Positions 1 to 12,100 of a stretch of 64,000 nt of DNA are shown piece by piece. The stretch spans positions 186,001 through 250,000 of the forward strand of contig JAGMVK010000019.1 in assembly GCA_020747065.1 (NCBI GenBank), read 5' to 3'. The DNA comes from Cadophora sp. MPI-SDFR-AT-0126. Lineage: Eukaryota; Ascomycota; Leotiomycetes; Helotiales; Ploettnerulaceae. The translations under genes were made by a program, and so were the position numbers. The notes under the pieces were generated by a model. The model worked only from the letters and a program-made list of their open reading frames with translations. It had not been told where the DNA came from and did no database searches. The stretch's first letter is position 1, and every line of letters starts with the position of its first letter.

Positions 1-284
1 ATAAGAGACCACAAACCAGATCATTATTCTGACATCAAAAGGGGCATTGATTGTCAGAAAAGTGGCTTTTCAGAGTGATGGATGTCATGATGTAATCGAA
101 GAAATCGCAGCCGACGCTTCGCCTCGAGTTGACTTAGTACAATTTTATGAGCCCGTCATAGACTACATGCCAACAACATTCTGTCAAAATCATAAAAGAG
201 AAGCAGATAACGGCACCAGATCTGTTCATAAACTCACAATTTCGCCGAAAATTTGAAGGAAAAATTACAGTATCGAATTGCAAA
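1..284. other. Left edge, no gene seen
   Basis: No reading frame here has recognisable protein character. It probably holds the promoter and 5' leader of the small gene starting at 285. Confidence 0.4.
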
Positions 285-781
285 ATGACTTCAAGCAAAG
301 GTAAGAATACACCCTGGTCTTTTGTTTTAAGCAAAATAATGACCTTTCGCGCAGGAAAGCCAACGGATCCCGAACTGAGGGAGCAGATCAAAGAAGGTAT
401 GAAGCGCTATGGTTTTGACGTGCCGGATACTTCATGTAACATTCACTCATGCTGGTGTTGCGTGCAGAGATCAAGCAGGAGCCCAATAAATCCGGCGGTG
501 GTGAGGGACAATGGTCCGCATGGAAGGTAATATATGATCATCTTTTCTCATCTTTTGTCTTATCCACTTTCGTCGTTCCCTTTGTCCTCGGTTAATCTGA
601 GCCCTGGAATCATTGAAGCTATAGATCTACACACCCAATGATGTGTCACCGACGAAGCAAATGGCTGACTTTGTAACAGGCTACGAAACTCGCTAAAGAG
701 TATGAGAAGCAAGGGGGCGATTATGAGGACGAGGCTGGAAGTAAGAATAAGCCTAAGAAAGGGGAGCCGGAGAAGAAATAG
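285..781 (+). CDS. Small conserved-looking protein, 72 aa, four exons
   Basis: I do not recognise a characterised function. Exons 285-300, 355-396, 468-526 and 680-781 join in frame to a 72-residue, highly charged, soluble protein. It begins MTSSKGKPTDPELREQ, has a central GEGQWSAWKATKLAKEYE stretch and a Lys/Glu-rich tail ending in PEKK. The three introns (301-354, 397-467, 527-679) have GT...AG borders, and each junction restores the frame, which is strong evidence for a real gene. No signal peptide, membrane segment or cysteine is present. From memory, short acidic/basic fungal proteins with the GKPTDPELR and QWSAWKAxKLAxEYE motifs are conserved across Pezizomycotina as hypothetical proteins. 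The third intron (153 bp) is long for this window. Confidence 0.75.
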
Positions 782-2381
782 TAGATGAGAAACTATAGGC
801 ATTGGGTAGAGCAGGTTGAGTCTAGATATCGACGACCTTTGGAATCACTTCGCCTGTTCTGGGTCGAGATCAATTCGAAAATATTTTGATCAGAACTCCA
901 CTGCCATGTGATCGGGTTGCTTGATGATCCCTCTGACAGGTGAAACTCGTGTTCTGCTCTCGTCCAACCCTCCCGCCTGTTCATTGATATAGGCAGCTCA
1001 AGATAAAATTGAAGAAGTAAACACTTTTACGTGCGAGTAAAGGATAGGCACCCGCCGAATCGTATCGTAACATCATTGTTTGCTCAAAGCCATTTTGGTG
1101 ACTAGATAAAATTCTAATTAAAGGCTTCCATTAAATTAAGTAAAATTTTATCTCAGCTGGATAGACAAAATGAGAGACTTGGGTATGTTTCGGTCCTCAA
1201 AACACCTCCAGACAGTAGCAATAGGTGCGCTCGCTACCGACCAGAGAGGCCAGGACAACATGTGGTGCTAGAGAAACAAAATCATCATGCCTCTGTGCAA
1301 TCGATCAAACTTGGTGTACTACACACTAAAGGAATAGCTAAGTGTCTACCTTCTGACACACTTTGACCTCAAAGCGGAATTCTCTGGATTTGTTTGATCG
1401 CAGCTCAATCCAGCGATCCAAAGACTTTATAAATTCTTGAATCTGATTCTGCTCAAACAGATACCAAGAACGCAGTGTTCGAGGCACTGATCTTGTAGGC
1501 AAAGTGATGAATCGCATTGGTAACTTACATCTCGACATACCCTGCGACCAAGCTGGATAAAATGAAAGTATGGCCAATTGACCCCTGTGCTGAGATTCAG
1601 GAGATGTGCCAAGACCAGAACTAGACCAATGAACAAAGGGCAGCGCCTCGCTTGAGAGCAGGTCATTTGTTTGACATCCTAGAATTGCGATCACAAGCAC
1701 ACATTGGTCGGAATTTGTTTCAAAGGTCATGGATCTGGTGATAAATCTGGGCTGAAGGCCGAACGGCCATTCCGAATCATTGAAGACAACACTAATCAAT
1801 ACTACATCAGCTGAATTCCTGTTCTTCGCAGTAGCCATGTAGCAGCCAAGATCTTTGTTTTTGCATTTTACCGCGGACGCAACCCAGTCTATATGTGGCA
1901 AGCAATTCATCTAATATCGATCCCCGCCGTACCGAATTCAATTATTCAAGATGTTCACGCACGGGGTAAAATGCTCGATGGCTTTCTGTCAGGTAATCTT
2001 ACGTTCTCCAGAAACAGTGTGGAAGTCGTTGTACCTGGATTCTTCTCTACTCATGAATTGTAGCTTCTCCCGGACTGATACTTGTTATAGAGAAGTCACG
2101 TACCGATTTGTGTCCCGGCACCAATGGGGAAGGTGACAGCACTCCTCGGCCCGACCCTCTCAGACAGCTATGGGGGACTACCATTGGCCACAAGTGCAGT
2201 GAATGACAACCACTAGGTTCTGTTTTACTTCACTCTTCGGTCCCGTTCATTCAATTTCAAGTCGCCTATTATCAATGCTGGTCTTCATAAGATCAAAGCT
2301 GCTCCCCATTTGACTTTTCGACCAGATGCTCTTCTACCACCTCGGTGTGCAAATGCGCTGGGAAAGCTCTAGTACATAGAG
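782..2381. other. Intergenic, 1.6 kb, with one doubtful reading frame
   Basis: This separates the 285-781 gene from the PI-PLC-like gene. The only long frame is a 190-codon minus-strand one at 1338-1910, listed separately. The stretch just before 2382 should hold the promoter of the secreted PI-PLC-like gene; I see no clear TATA box. Confidence 0.4.
1338..1910 (-). CDS. Doubtful open frame, 190 aa
   Basis: An uninterrupted 190-codon frame begins MNCLPHIDWVASAVKC and ends near VKVCQKVDT. It has ordinary hydrophobic/polar balance but no motif I recognise, no signal peptide and no clear introns. It could be a lineage-specific gene, a fragment of a decayed gene or a chance frame. Its isolation in an otherwise non-coding gap and the lack of any family resemblance keep confidence low. 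Confidence 0.2.
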   Translation of the reverse strand: MNCLPHIDWVASAVKCKNKDLGCYMATAKNRNSADVVLISVVFNDSEWPFGLQPRFITRSMTFETNSDQCVLVIAILGCQTNDLLSSEALPFVHWSSSGLGTSPESQHRGQLAILSFYPAWSQGMSRCKLPMRFITLPTRSVPRTLRSWYLFEQNQIQEFIKSLDRWIELRSNKSREFRFEVKVCQKVDT

Positions 2382-4188
2382 ATGTACAGCTTTGGCTACT
2401 TGTGGCTATTCGCCTTGATCTCCACGTGCGATGCTTCTCCACTTTCTATCCCAGCATCCCGCCCGATTCATGACAATATTTTCAATACCACTTCCAGTAT
2501 TCGAGCAGAAAATGCACAACTAGTCGACGTTTGTACAGGCCAGCCAGGCAATACCAATCCCACAAACATACCTCCAGGCGAAGTTAAAGCCCAAAGAGCA
2601 TTAGCCGATACACAAGCCGCCTACCTCACTATCGTGAATGGATGTAACCAGGATTTCGAATTGTTGAGTTCGAACCAATGGCAAATGAGGAACTGGGATG
2701 GCCAATGGGTAACGATTCCTGCTGGAGAGTCGGCACAGTTCGACATCAATTTCGTTCAAGGTCTTTTCACCAAGGACAGCGACACGGGTGGTGAGGCCTA
2801 CTTTCGGATCAAGAACACGGACAAGAAATTCCACGTATCTGCCGATTATGTCTCCAGCATGTCTCCCAAGTTGAGAGCTCGGATAAGTTACAATGGAATC
2901 GGCACCAAGGATACCGCTCAGGGAACGATGTTTGACCTTGGCTTTCCAACTAAGAGGAATGGAAACACACTCCAGTGGGTCCTTACAGGAAGTGATACTT
3001 ATGGATATTGGTCCAGTGCAAATCCTCCAGTGGCTTACCTGCATGCGATGATGGATGTCATTGGGGAACGGAAGCTGAAGTATGTGACACTTATTGGGAG
3101 TCACGATGCAGGCATGAGTGAGATTGATGGCAGCACGGCATTTTCCACTTGGTACGTACTGGGGAAATCCGTTTTCTTCAAACGTTTGTGATTGTCTTGG
3201 GATTCGGGGCCTGAGACATATCCTATCCTTTCATACAACATACTGAATAGGCAGTCACTAATCCCCTACTCTGTATAGGCAGAATACTCAAACGCAGTGG
3301 CTCGATGTCTATGGACAGCTGGTTCGCGGCTCTCGCTGGTTCGATATCCGTCCGTGTCTTGGTAACAGTGGGAAACAAATGACATGCCACTATTCAGTTT
3401 CTCCAAACAGCGCGGTTGGTTCCAATGGTCTCGAGGTAGACGAGGTAATTGCGCAAATCAATAAATTCATGGATGACTATCCAGGCGAACTAGTCATCAT
3501 CGACCTCAACAACGAGTCTGGCTTCGATACTGACCGTCGAACTCCCGAGCAGTCATACAACAGACTGACGGACGACCAATGGAGACCTATTTGGCAGAAG
3601 TGGAGAGACGGTATCAAGAAACCGTGTAAAGGCTTCGGCAACGTTGCTCGTTTAGACGATCTCACCATGAACCAGCTCGTAGGCGACGGTCAGGGATGTG
3701 TGATAACCTTATTTCGCAGCATTCCAGCAGTAGAAGACGCCTCCAAAGGCTTCTACAGCTACGGCAAGCTCAATGCATACAACAGCTATGCCGAGACGGA
3801 CGATTATGATAAGATGCGGACAGATCAACTCTCCAAGCTACAGCAGAACCGCAAACTTGGCAAGGAAGGCGACAGTGGGACAAAGGATGGATTCTTCCTC
3901 TTGTCTTGGACCATGACCTTGGGCGTCAACGACATAGTCACTCCCCTGGCTGATCGTGCTGCCATTGCTCAAAGTAGCTTGTTTTGGTCTGCTTATCATG
4001 AGTTCACAGCATATTCGTATCCCAATGTCATCTATGTAGACTTCGTGGGACAACCGTATCTACTTGATCAGGGGAAGAGCCAGGCAGATTATTTGAAGCA
4101 GACTGGAGGTCATCTTACGGCTTTGGCTATGGCTGTTAATTTGCAAATTGCAAGCCAGAATTGCTATATTGGTGGTGGAAAAATATAA
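2382..4188 (+). CDS. Secreted PI-PLC X-domain-like phosphodiesterase, 559 aa
   Basis: Exons 2382-3151 and 3279-4188 join at a Trp codon; the intron is 127 bp. A hydrophobic N-terminus (MYSFGYLWLFALISTCDA) looks like a cleaved signal peptide, so the product is probably secreted. Residues about 75-225 form a Gly/Trp/Tyr-rich region reading like a beta-sandwich. From about 232 the protein matches PLC-like TIM-barrel phosphodiesterases: TLIGSHDAGM carries the first catalytic-type His (H241), VRGSRWFDIRP is the typical strand 2 motif, TCHYS carries a candidate second His (H294), and ELVIIDLNNESGF follows. The eukaryotic Ca-dependent PLC modules (PH, EF-hand, Y, C2) are absent, so this is the bacterial/fungal extracellular type. 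The natural substrate is unknown; phosphatidylinositol or a GPI-type lipid is only inferred. Confidence 0.85.
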
Positions 4189-4313
4189 TATATTGGCAGA
4201 CCTGGAAATATGGCGAGCAAAAATTGAGACAAAATTCCAATTTCAACGCTAGAAAAGAACCTGTGAAAGCGCTCTCTCAGCCTAAGGCAGTATATACATT
4301 TCCTCAATTAATA

Positions 4314-5487
4314 TTAACTGATCGCCCTCATCGTCATCTCAACCACGGCAAATGTACCAGCACTAACGGGCATGGCCCTCAAAAGCGTCGGCCCAATACC
4401 CTTCCAGAACCCTCTCAAACCCTCCGCTCTATAGGTCTGTCTGAAGCAATCATTCATGCCCCTGAACTTCTGCTTCTCTCCAAATCCATCACTTTGCATC
4501 TTGCTCTTGACGACATCGAACGGATAACTAGCCAACCATAAGGCTTCACCCGCCAATCCACCATAGAAAGCAATCTTGTAGCTGGGGATTTCTTTGCGGT
4601 CGATCTTGTTGCGTCGAGCATCGGCGTTCATCATATACTCGAAGGCCAGGAACCACACACCATAGGCTTGAGCTTCTCTGAGCACAGTCACGGCTTCCCC
4701 GCGGTAGAGACCCTTCAGAACACCTTCATGGGCAGATAATTTGCGCACGCAGTCCAAAGGCCCATTGTACAGCCTAGCTGCTCCGTGTGGTTGGGTCTGT
4801 AACCTGATTCTCACATGCTCGATTGGGCCAGAGATCACGGAATTGGCTACACCGGCGAAGGCACCGGCGAGGTAGTATTGGCCGTAGGAGAGGCCTGGAG
4901 AGAGTGGATTCTTGCTGGTATTGTAGGCTTCGATGCGGCGGCGAGCTTCATGGAAGGCTCCAAATTGGACTGACACACAAGCTCCGATACCAATCAATGG
5001 GGTGAGAGTGCCTTTGTAGAAGGCGAGTGCTCCTTCTTGAGCATATATAGTTTTGGCGGCAACGAGGGCGTTGGGGTATTGGTTTGTTGTTTGGAGTCGG
5101 ACTTTGACTATGTCGAAAGGTTGTCCTGAGAGGGCGTCAGCTGTATATTTCTCGCAACTTATGAAATGAAGTAAAATTAAGGAAATGAGGCAAATATCAG
5201 AAAAACAATAACCGGCAAGCTGATTCAGCTGTACCAACGCAAGTATTCGAGAGAACTTGACAAAAACACAAGCCAATATCAAAGAATCCCCCACTATTGA
5301 CCACACGTGATGTTGAATGTAAATAGAAATTGAAGATGAATGATTGGCCAAGCGCCCCAAATATGCATAGAGGAACAATCAACTTACCCAAAAGTACTTG
5401 GGCAATTCCGCCTGCTGCACCAGCAAAAAGATCCTTCAACGTTCTCACCATTCCACCCTCCTCCATCTCAGCAGCTGCGTCTGCCAT
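4314..5487 (-). CDS. Mitochondrial carrier, Ymc1/Crc1 type, 303 aa
   Basis: Exons 5487-5388 and 5125-4314 join as LLG|QPFDIVKVRLQ; the 262-bp intron sits inside the first carrier signature. Three tandem repeats each carry the Px[D/E]xx[K/R] signature: QPFDIVKVRLQ, GPIEHVRIRLQ and YPFDVVKSKMQ. Length is normal for the family, which sits in the inner mitochondrial membrane as six helices. The start MADAAAEMEEGGMVRTLKDL followed by FAGAAGGIAQVLLGQP most resembles yeast Ymc1/Ymc2 and the carnitine carrier Crc1. Those transport glutamate/glycine-related metabolites or acylcarnitines, and I cannot separate the two by eye. The second repeat has GPIE in place of the usual P-[FY]-D/E, which also occurs in this subgroup as I remember it. 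The gene lies tail to tail with the PI-PLC-like gene. Confidence 0.9.
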
Positions 5488-6210
5488 CCTGAACTACCCC
5501 TCCTCTCAGACCTGAAGTCTCCCACTCTCAGAGCTTCTGGATTAAGTAAGGCTAGACTGTGATTTTGATTCGGGTGATTGGCGCGGAAGATGTTTGTGAA
5601 AGGAGGAGGACCTTTGAGATGTAAACAAAAGGGATCTAGAAATTGTGTTTGCTTTGAGCGATTGCGGTGTCGGCCGCAGATGATGTGCTTGTTCGCTTAA
5701 GCGTGCCAAGGATCATCATCTCACCGCCTGGCAATTGAAATTAGCTTCACCAACGTCATTTCTGAGGTTCCGAGACACTCAATCTTCATTCTTCTCTCAT
5801 CCCACTTCGTCTGCAGAACACTCAATTTAAAAAATGATCGAATTCTCACTACTGCATCATTCAATGATCGTGATCTTCTTTTCCACTTGGCAAGTATGAC
5901 TTGGCATGTCAAGCTGAGGCTTTGATTCGCTGCAGATCCTTGACAGTCCAAGAGCGCCTGCTCACACGTGCATCGGGCTCTCCGACCAATTGTTGGTCAT
6001 GCTTCTATTTTTGAAGGATTTTGCCCCTCCAGCTGCTGAGCTCAGCCTTGTGTTCTGTACTTATTCAACACTCCTCCCACACTCCCCCCACACACCTCCT
6101 GACATCTAGTATTCCTGCCGCCTGTTCATCTGAAAATCAGCTACAACTCTCAGAAACAACTCATTATCGATCTTCACAACACATTCAAAGCATAGGACAA
6201 CTTCGTCAAA
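5488..6210. promoter_or_regulatory. Divergent promoter between carrier and membrane-anchored protein
   Basis: About 720 bp separate two genes transcribed away from each other. The side next to 6211 is rich in CT and CAC runs, typical of fungal 5' leaders. No specific factor site is claimed. Confidence 0.4.
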
Positions 6211-6879
6211 ATGGTTATTCTCGGTGGACTCGAGCTGGTAGCAGCAGGCTACATCATTCATAAGCACAATCAGAACAAGAAGGAGAAGCAGCGCATAGAA
6301 GAAGAGGCTGCCGCTCTCGAGGAACAACAATACCGCATATTCCCATCAGATGGACGAGGTCGCCACTCACATTCTCATCACCGACGAAGACGATCGCATA
6401 GTCGCAGGAGACATTCAGCAGATGGAAAATACAGGAAAGAGAGCCCGAGGCCACCGATGCCAGCAGTAGGGCCACTACATTCCAACAGCGCGCTTGCGCC
6501 GATGCAAAAGCCTCTTCAGCGGCCGAATACCCATCCTCAACCTTTGCAACGACCGAATGCTCCTCTTCAGCCTCATCAGGCACCGCAGCCCCAACTTCAA
6601 CCGCAACCTCAGCCTCAAGCGCAATATCCACCAGACATAAAATATGGATGGACCGATGAACCGGCGAGGCCTCCGCAGCAAAATGATCCAAGTTTCCCCC
6701 CAACTGGCTGGCCTGCGCATTGGGAACAGTCGAGGACAGGAAATACACAACGGCCGGAGTCATCGAGAGGACGAGACGAAAGGAGGTCTGATTCGCCACA
6801 TGTACGTTTTGGACCTTCGCGACACGCGCCAAGTGTGAGGTCTTCAAGTCGCACTCCGCCGCCGTCGTATAGAGCATAA
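6211..6879 (+). CDS. Membrane-anchored low-complexity protein, 222 aa
   Basis: Single exon. The N-terminus MVILGGLELVAAGYIIHKHN gives one short hydrophobic helix, possibly a signal anchor, followed by a charged coiled segment (QNKKEKQRIEEEAAALEEQQ). Then come a His/Arg-rich tract (residues about 50-75), a Pro/Gln-rich tract with repeated LQRPN and QPQ units (about 95-140), and a Ser/Arg/Pro-rich tail ending TPPPSYRA. No enzyme domain is visible. The pattern suggests a tail-exposed scaffold on an organelle membrane, but function is unknown. Composition bias means the reading frame is also open on other strands here; this frame is preferred because it starts with a good leader and ends shortly before a plausible 3' region. 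Confidence 0.6.
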   Translation: MVILGGLELVAAGYIIHKHNQNKKEKQRIEEEAAALEEQQYRIFPSDGRGRHSHSHHRRRRSHSRRRHSADGKYRKESPRPPMPAVGPLHSNSALAPMQKPLQRPNTHPQPLQRPNAPLQPHQAPQPQLQPQPQPQAQYPPDIKYGWTDEPARPPQQNDPSFPPTGWPAHWEQSRTGNTQRPESSRGRDERRSDSPHVRFGPSRHAPSVRSSSRTPPPSYRA

Positions 6880-7713
6880 GGAAGAGAGGGGATAGTAGGA
6901 ACGGAAGATGCTGGCATCTTTCTGTTGTAACGGTGCAAGTGATGGTATTAGGACGAGAAATGATTTTCTGAAATTTAGCGGGAGTTATGCCATGTGGTGG
7001 TACCTTTGAGGGAGCCATGGTCATTTTTAGCATTTTGATACCACTCGTTCTTCGAGAATATATACTTTCAAAGTCCGTCAAATCTGTCTCGATGTTCGGC
7101 ATATTGTACTATGATTGCTAATGCTCTAGGTAGAAGTAACTGATTTATGTAACAGTACTCTTAAATACTAGTTTGAACACAACAACCTTTCCCCTTTCAA
7201 AGCGAGGTCAACATCAACATAGTTGTGAACTGCAATCACGGCCTTGCATTGTTTATATGAAATCCGATGCCTTAGAGAGTACGACGAGTTCCAAGGCTTT
7301 GGAGAGTTAATCAGATCTGTCAACTTCCGGATCATAGCAGTGAGGAAGTATTGACGACCAGGTAGAGACAGCATCATAATATTTTGAGCAAAACACTTTT
7401 GAAATGCCACTTTCGACATTCCATGCAGTGGTTGCCTCTAAACTCAACGAATCAAGATTTCAATTCAGAAAGTCGATCAAATCGAAGCAATTGTTCTCGA
7501 GGTGAAATTGAGATAGACAGACAATCACCCTCCTTGCTTTACTTGAAAGTTTGCTGAGACGTTTGCTCGGATGTAAAACCATGAATTTATCTGCAGACAT
7601 GCTGTCGTTCACATCCAAACACTATCCCGCCGTTGAGTCATCTCCATTGTAAGCCCAAACCGAGGCGCCATCGCTATGCCCAATCCAACAAAAATTGCCT
7701 CAAACAGGAAATC
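6880..7713. other. Intergenic between convergent genes
   Basis: This 830-bp gap lies between the ends of two convergent genes. A minus-strand frame of 83 codons (7168-7419) has no recognisable content. Nothing else is supported. Confidence 0.4.
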
Positions 7714-8761
7714 TTATCCGTCCAGGCGAGGTCCAAGTCCGCTTTTTATTCCTTCCGAGAGACTGCTCCAGTCTAAACCAGCTATTGCGCGATGATTGCT
7801 GCCTTTCATCGATACCGAATCGTTGAAATTGCCCGTTGCGATCTTTCGCATCATAAGTGTATCTTTGCTTCGCTTCAAAGACCGGCCATCTCCTCGTATG
7901 AGATATTCCTCGAGCCACTCATCTTCCTCGGCAGACAGAGGCAAGTTGACGAGCTCCACACTTCGGTCTGCCACTGTTTCTTTTGGAGAGTTATGGAGAA
8001 CGACTGAGATCAGCATTTCAAACATGTGTCGCTGCGTATTTTGAGGTTGGCCACGAGCAAAGTAGAAAGCTTCAGTAACGCTGGTCCTCGCAATTGCCGA
8101 AAACAAACATTCGATCGCGGACCGGCTCGTCAGTGTTGGCTGTACAGTGTGATAATAAGCCAGCGCAAGCGTAAGATCCTCCCTCGACTTTCTGACCAAA
8201 ACTTCCAAGATCTCGTCTGCGAATGTGGGAATAAGAGACGGGTGAGTAAGATATTGTACAGCCAACTAGGTCAAATTAGCGCCTACTGTGGCAAGTTCGA
8301 ACGAGATACAAACATCGAATTCCTTTCGATCCATGTGCCATAAGCCCTTCATGTATATTTGGTACTTCGGCGGCAATAATGTACTTTGCTCCAACGCCGT
8401 AGAGTACTCTCTCTTGCCTGTAGGGAAGTCGAACGTGAGCAGGAGGTAGTAAAGGACAGAGATCTTGTGGTGATCGCTTGAACTAGTTTCGATTATGGTC
8501 TTGTGGAGCGTTCTCAGGCCATTATTGGACTTCGGAGGATAATATTTGGCAGCTAAAAAGCAGAGAGTCAGTCAGAAATCCAGAGTATAGGGAGAAGTGC
8601 TTGTTACGTCTCGTAATGTTCATCGCTTTCATAACACGATCGATGAAGAGTCCCTCCAACTCCTTTCGGTTTGCCTCGATCATCGACACGGTATTTTCAT
8701 CGTAGGAGCATTCCGGATCGAAGGAGAACACCTCCGCGAAATTCTGGAAGTTGAACATCAT
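7714..8761 (-). CDS. ELYS-domain nucleoporin-like protein, 314 aa
   Basis: Exons 8761-8608, 8552-8314 and 8265-7714 join in frame across introns of 55 and 48 bp. The start MMFNFQNFAEVFSFDPE, then IEANRKELEGLFIDRVMKA and later LLPPKYQIYMKGLWHMDRKE fit the ELYS-like helical domain found in fungal Ely5-type nuclear pore proteins. In animals ELYS/MEL-28 seeds pore assembly on chromatin; fission yeast Ely5 is the short counterpart. The C-terminal part (LAVQYLTHPSLIP to about residue 260) is alpha-helical repeat-like and leads into a charged tail. Length of about 300 residues suits the short fungal version, which lacks the beta-propeller and AT-hook parts. The start lies 371 bp from the divergent SMC4 start. 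Confidence 0.8.
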
Positions 8762-9132
8762 TTCCTACTTGGTACTTGCTGTCGCGAGCAGGATGTCTGG
8801 TCTGGATGAGGCTGATTGATGTTGACAATCGCCAGAAGAATTGTGGATTACGCCGGGCTTATCGCTATCTTAGCGTGGCTTTTGTTTACAACTTCAACGC
8901 TCTGTTTACTTAGACCGTTCCTCCCCCACAACCTTCGACAACCCACGGCAATTCCATTCGACAACCTCAAGACGCGTCATTTCGATCATTTAATTTCTAG
9001 ACTGCTTCTCTTCACTAGAAAATCACAATCGCTTTCCCGCAAGCATCATAACGCGACATACAACGCGATAGACTCTTTCGCAAACACAACAAGCACGAAA
9101 ATCACCTCGAACTCTAGCGCATTGCATTCAGG
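8762..9132. promoter_or_regulatory. Bidirectional promoter of ELYS-like gene and SMC4
   Basis: Only 371 bp separate the two divergent start codons, so a shared promoter is likely. Several ACGCG-type sequences (for example around 8970, 9050 and 9066) resemble MCB cell-cycle elements (core ACGCGT). GACGCGTC at about 8971-8978 contains a perfect ACGCGT, which would suit S-phase expression of a condensin subunit. Function is inferred. Confidence 0.5.
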
Positions 9133-12100
9133 ATGTCCGAATCGCCTGTTCGGCCTTCAAGGAGGGTTGCGGCACGCAGGAAAGTCGTGGTAGACTCTGA
9201 TGACGATGAGGAACAAGTACAACCCAAAATGGAGGAAGACAGTGAGGAGGACTTCACGCCAGCACCGAAAAAATCACCTCGAAAGGCACCTGCCGGCAGG
9301 AGGAAGACTACCAATGTTGTCGCGAGTACTCCAAGAACTGGAGGTCGCGCACGTAAAGGGGCCACGAAGGAGAATATCGAACCTTCTGAGATTTTCGACC
9401 CAGAGCAAACGATTCAGCCTGAGCCAGAATCGCCATCGAAGAAGGCATCACCAAGAAAGCGAAAGAGCGCGCCTGCAAGGTCTTCACGAACATCAACAAC
9501 ACCCGAGCTGCAGCCGCAACTACCAACTCCAGAGGCGTCAGCTTCTCCCGAGCCCTCCCAGCTTCATGGGGCGCCACTTGCGGACATCACGGACACTTTA
9601 AATGAGCGGCCTGGCACATCCGGCAGCCAGAGTTCTGTGGTCAAGCCAATCAATGCAATGGACACCATCTTGGAGCGGCCCATGGATATCGTTCTGAAGT
9701 CAAGATCAATGGCAGCTCCCGTAGTTGAGGACACCGGACCAAAGGCCCGAATTGTCATAACATACCTGATACTCACGAACTTCAAAAGTTACGCTGGACG
9801 CCAAGAAGTTGGGCCCTTCCATGCTTCATTTTCTTCCGTCGTTGGACCCAATGGCTCTGGGAAGTCCAATGTCATTGACTCCCTTCTTTTCGTTTTTGGA
9901 TTCAGAGCAAGCAAGATGAGACAGGGCAAGATCTCAGCTCTTATTCACAACTCTGCTGCGTTTCCAGACCTAGATCACTGCGAAGTAGCGGTACACTTCC
10001 AAGAAGTCATGGATCAAGTGAGTATCTCCCGAAACGTCGCGTCGTTCTTTTCATTGACTTTACTGTAGCCAAATGGACCACCCGCAATCATCCCAAACTC
10101 AGATCTTGTGATATCTCGTCGTGCTTTCAAGAACAATTCCAGCAAATACTATATGAATGGCAAGGAATCAAACTTCACTGTAGTGACCACGCTGCTTCGA
10201 GACAGAGGTGTGGACCTGGACCACAAGCGGTTCTTGATCCTTCAGGGCGAGGTTGAATCAATCGCCCAGATGAAGCCAAAAGCTGCAAGTGAGCATGACG
10301 ATGGACTTCTGGAGTATCTGGAAGATATCATAGGCACGTCAAAATACAAAACACCCATCGAGGAGTCCGCTACTGAGGTCGAAACACTAAACGAGGTCTG
10401 CGTTGAGAAAAGTGGGCGCGTCCAGCATGTTGAAAAGGAGAAGAACAGCCTGGAGGACAAGAAGGACAAAGCTCTCGCATACATCAGAGACGAGAACGAG
10501 TTGACTATGAAGCAATCTGCTCTCTATCAGCTCTACATTGATGAGTGTGGCGACAATATCAATGTCACCGAAGAAGCAATCAGTCAGATGCAGGCCCAAT
10601 TGGACGCTGAGCTCGAGAAACATAAGGGCAACGAAGATGGAATCAAGCAGCTTGACAAACAGTACAAGAAGGGGCAGAAGGAACTTGAAACCCTTGACAA
10701 AGACACCCAGGCCATCATCAAGGAAATGGCAAAGTTCGACCAAGAACATGTCAAGTTTGAGGAAAAGAGGAAATTCTTGACTGGAAAGCAAAAGAAATTG
10801 GAAAAGACTATCAGCAACTCCGAGACTGCTGCTGAAGGCGCCCAATCCACGACTGAAGAGTGTACTGCAGAGATTGAGAAATCTGCTCAGGAGATTACCG
10901 CCATGGAGAAACGTATGGAAGTTGAAGAGAAAGAGCTCGCAGTCATTCGCGATAACCTGAAAGGCAAAACACAAGCGTTTTCAGACCAGATTGCAGCAAA
11001 GCAGAAGTCACTGGAGCCATGGAATGAGAAGATCAATCAAAAGCAATCTGCTATTGCTGTAGCAGAAAGCGAGCTTGCCATTCTTCACGAAAAAGCCAAT
11101 GCTGGCGCCGTTGCACTTGAGGAGACTCAGGCAAAACTCGCTAGCATTGAGGAGGCCCGGGAAGCCAAGCTTGCTGAACTCGAAGAATGTAAGATAGAGA
11201 GATCTAGGTTGGAGAAGGAAGCTGCCAAGGTCGAATCCGAGCTTGAAAAGTTGTCCCAGAAAGAACCTGAGCTTCGATCAAAACTTTCTGGGGCTCGTCA
11301 AAAAGCAGACGAGGCGCGGGCCAGTCTTTCAAATACGCAGACCCAAGGCAACGTTCTTACTGGCCTCATGCGACTGAAGGAATCCGGACGTATTGATGGA
11401 TTCCATGGCAGACTTGGAAACCTTGGTACCATTGATCAGAAATACGATGTTGCTATTTCAACAGCTTGCGGAGCCCTTGACAACTTCGTCACAGACACGG
11501 TTGAAGGTGGACAACAGTGTATTGAGTACTTGCGAAAGACAAATCTCGGGAGAGGAAATTTCATGTGTCTTGATAAGCTTGGGAACAGAGATTTGACGGC
11601 CATCGATACCCCTGAGAATGTTCCTCGACTTTTCGACTTGATCAAGGCCAAGGATGACAAGTTCCGACCTGCTTTCTATCATTCGCTTCAAAATACCTTG
11701 GTGGCAAAAGATCTTGATCAAGCCAACCGTATTGCTTACGGAGCAAAGAGATGGCGAGTTGTGACTCTGGATGGCCAACTGATTGACAAATCCGGTACTA
11801 TGTCAGGAGGTGGAAACACGGTGAAGAAAGGCTTGATGTCGTCTAAACTTGTTGCGGACACCTCGAAGGAGCAAGTTGCGAAGCTTGAAGTCGACAGAGA
11901 TGGACTGGAACAGGAGTTTCAAAAATTCCAAGATCGCCAACGCGAACTTGAGTCCTCACTCCGAGATTTCAACGACCAGATTCCTCGCCTTGATACCAAG
12001 ATGCAGAAGATCGGCCTTGAGGTGGAGAGCTCCGCGCGAAACTTAGCTGATGCCCAACGCCGGATAAAAGAATTGAGCAAGGAACACCAGCCTTCCAAGA

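Noticed and set aside
6254..7102. 282-codon minus-strand frame opposite the membrane-anchored protein
   Set aside because: It is the shadow of the biased codons of the plus-strand gene at 6211-6879 and has no recognisable content.
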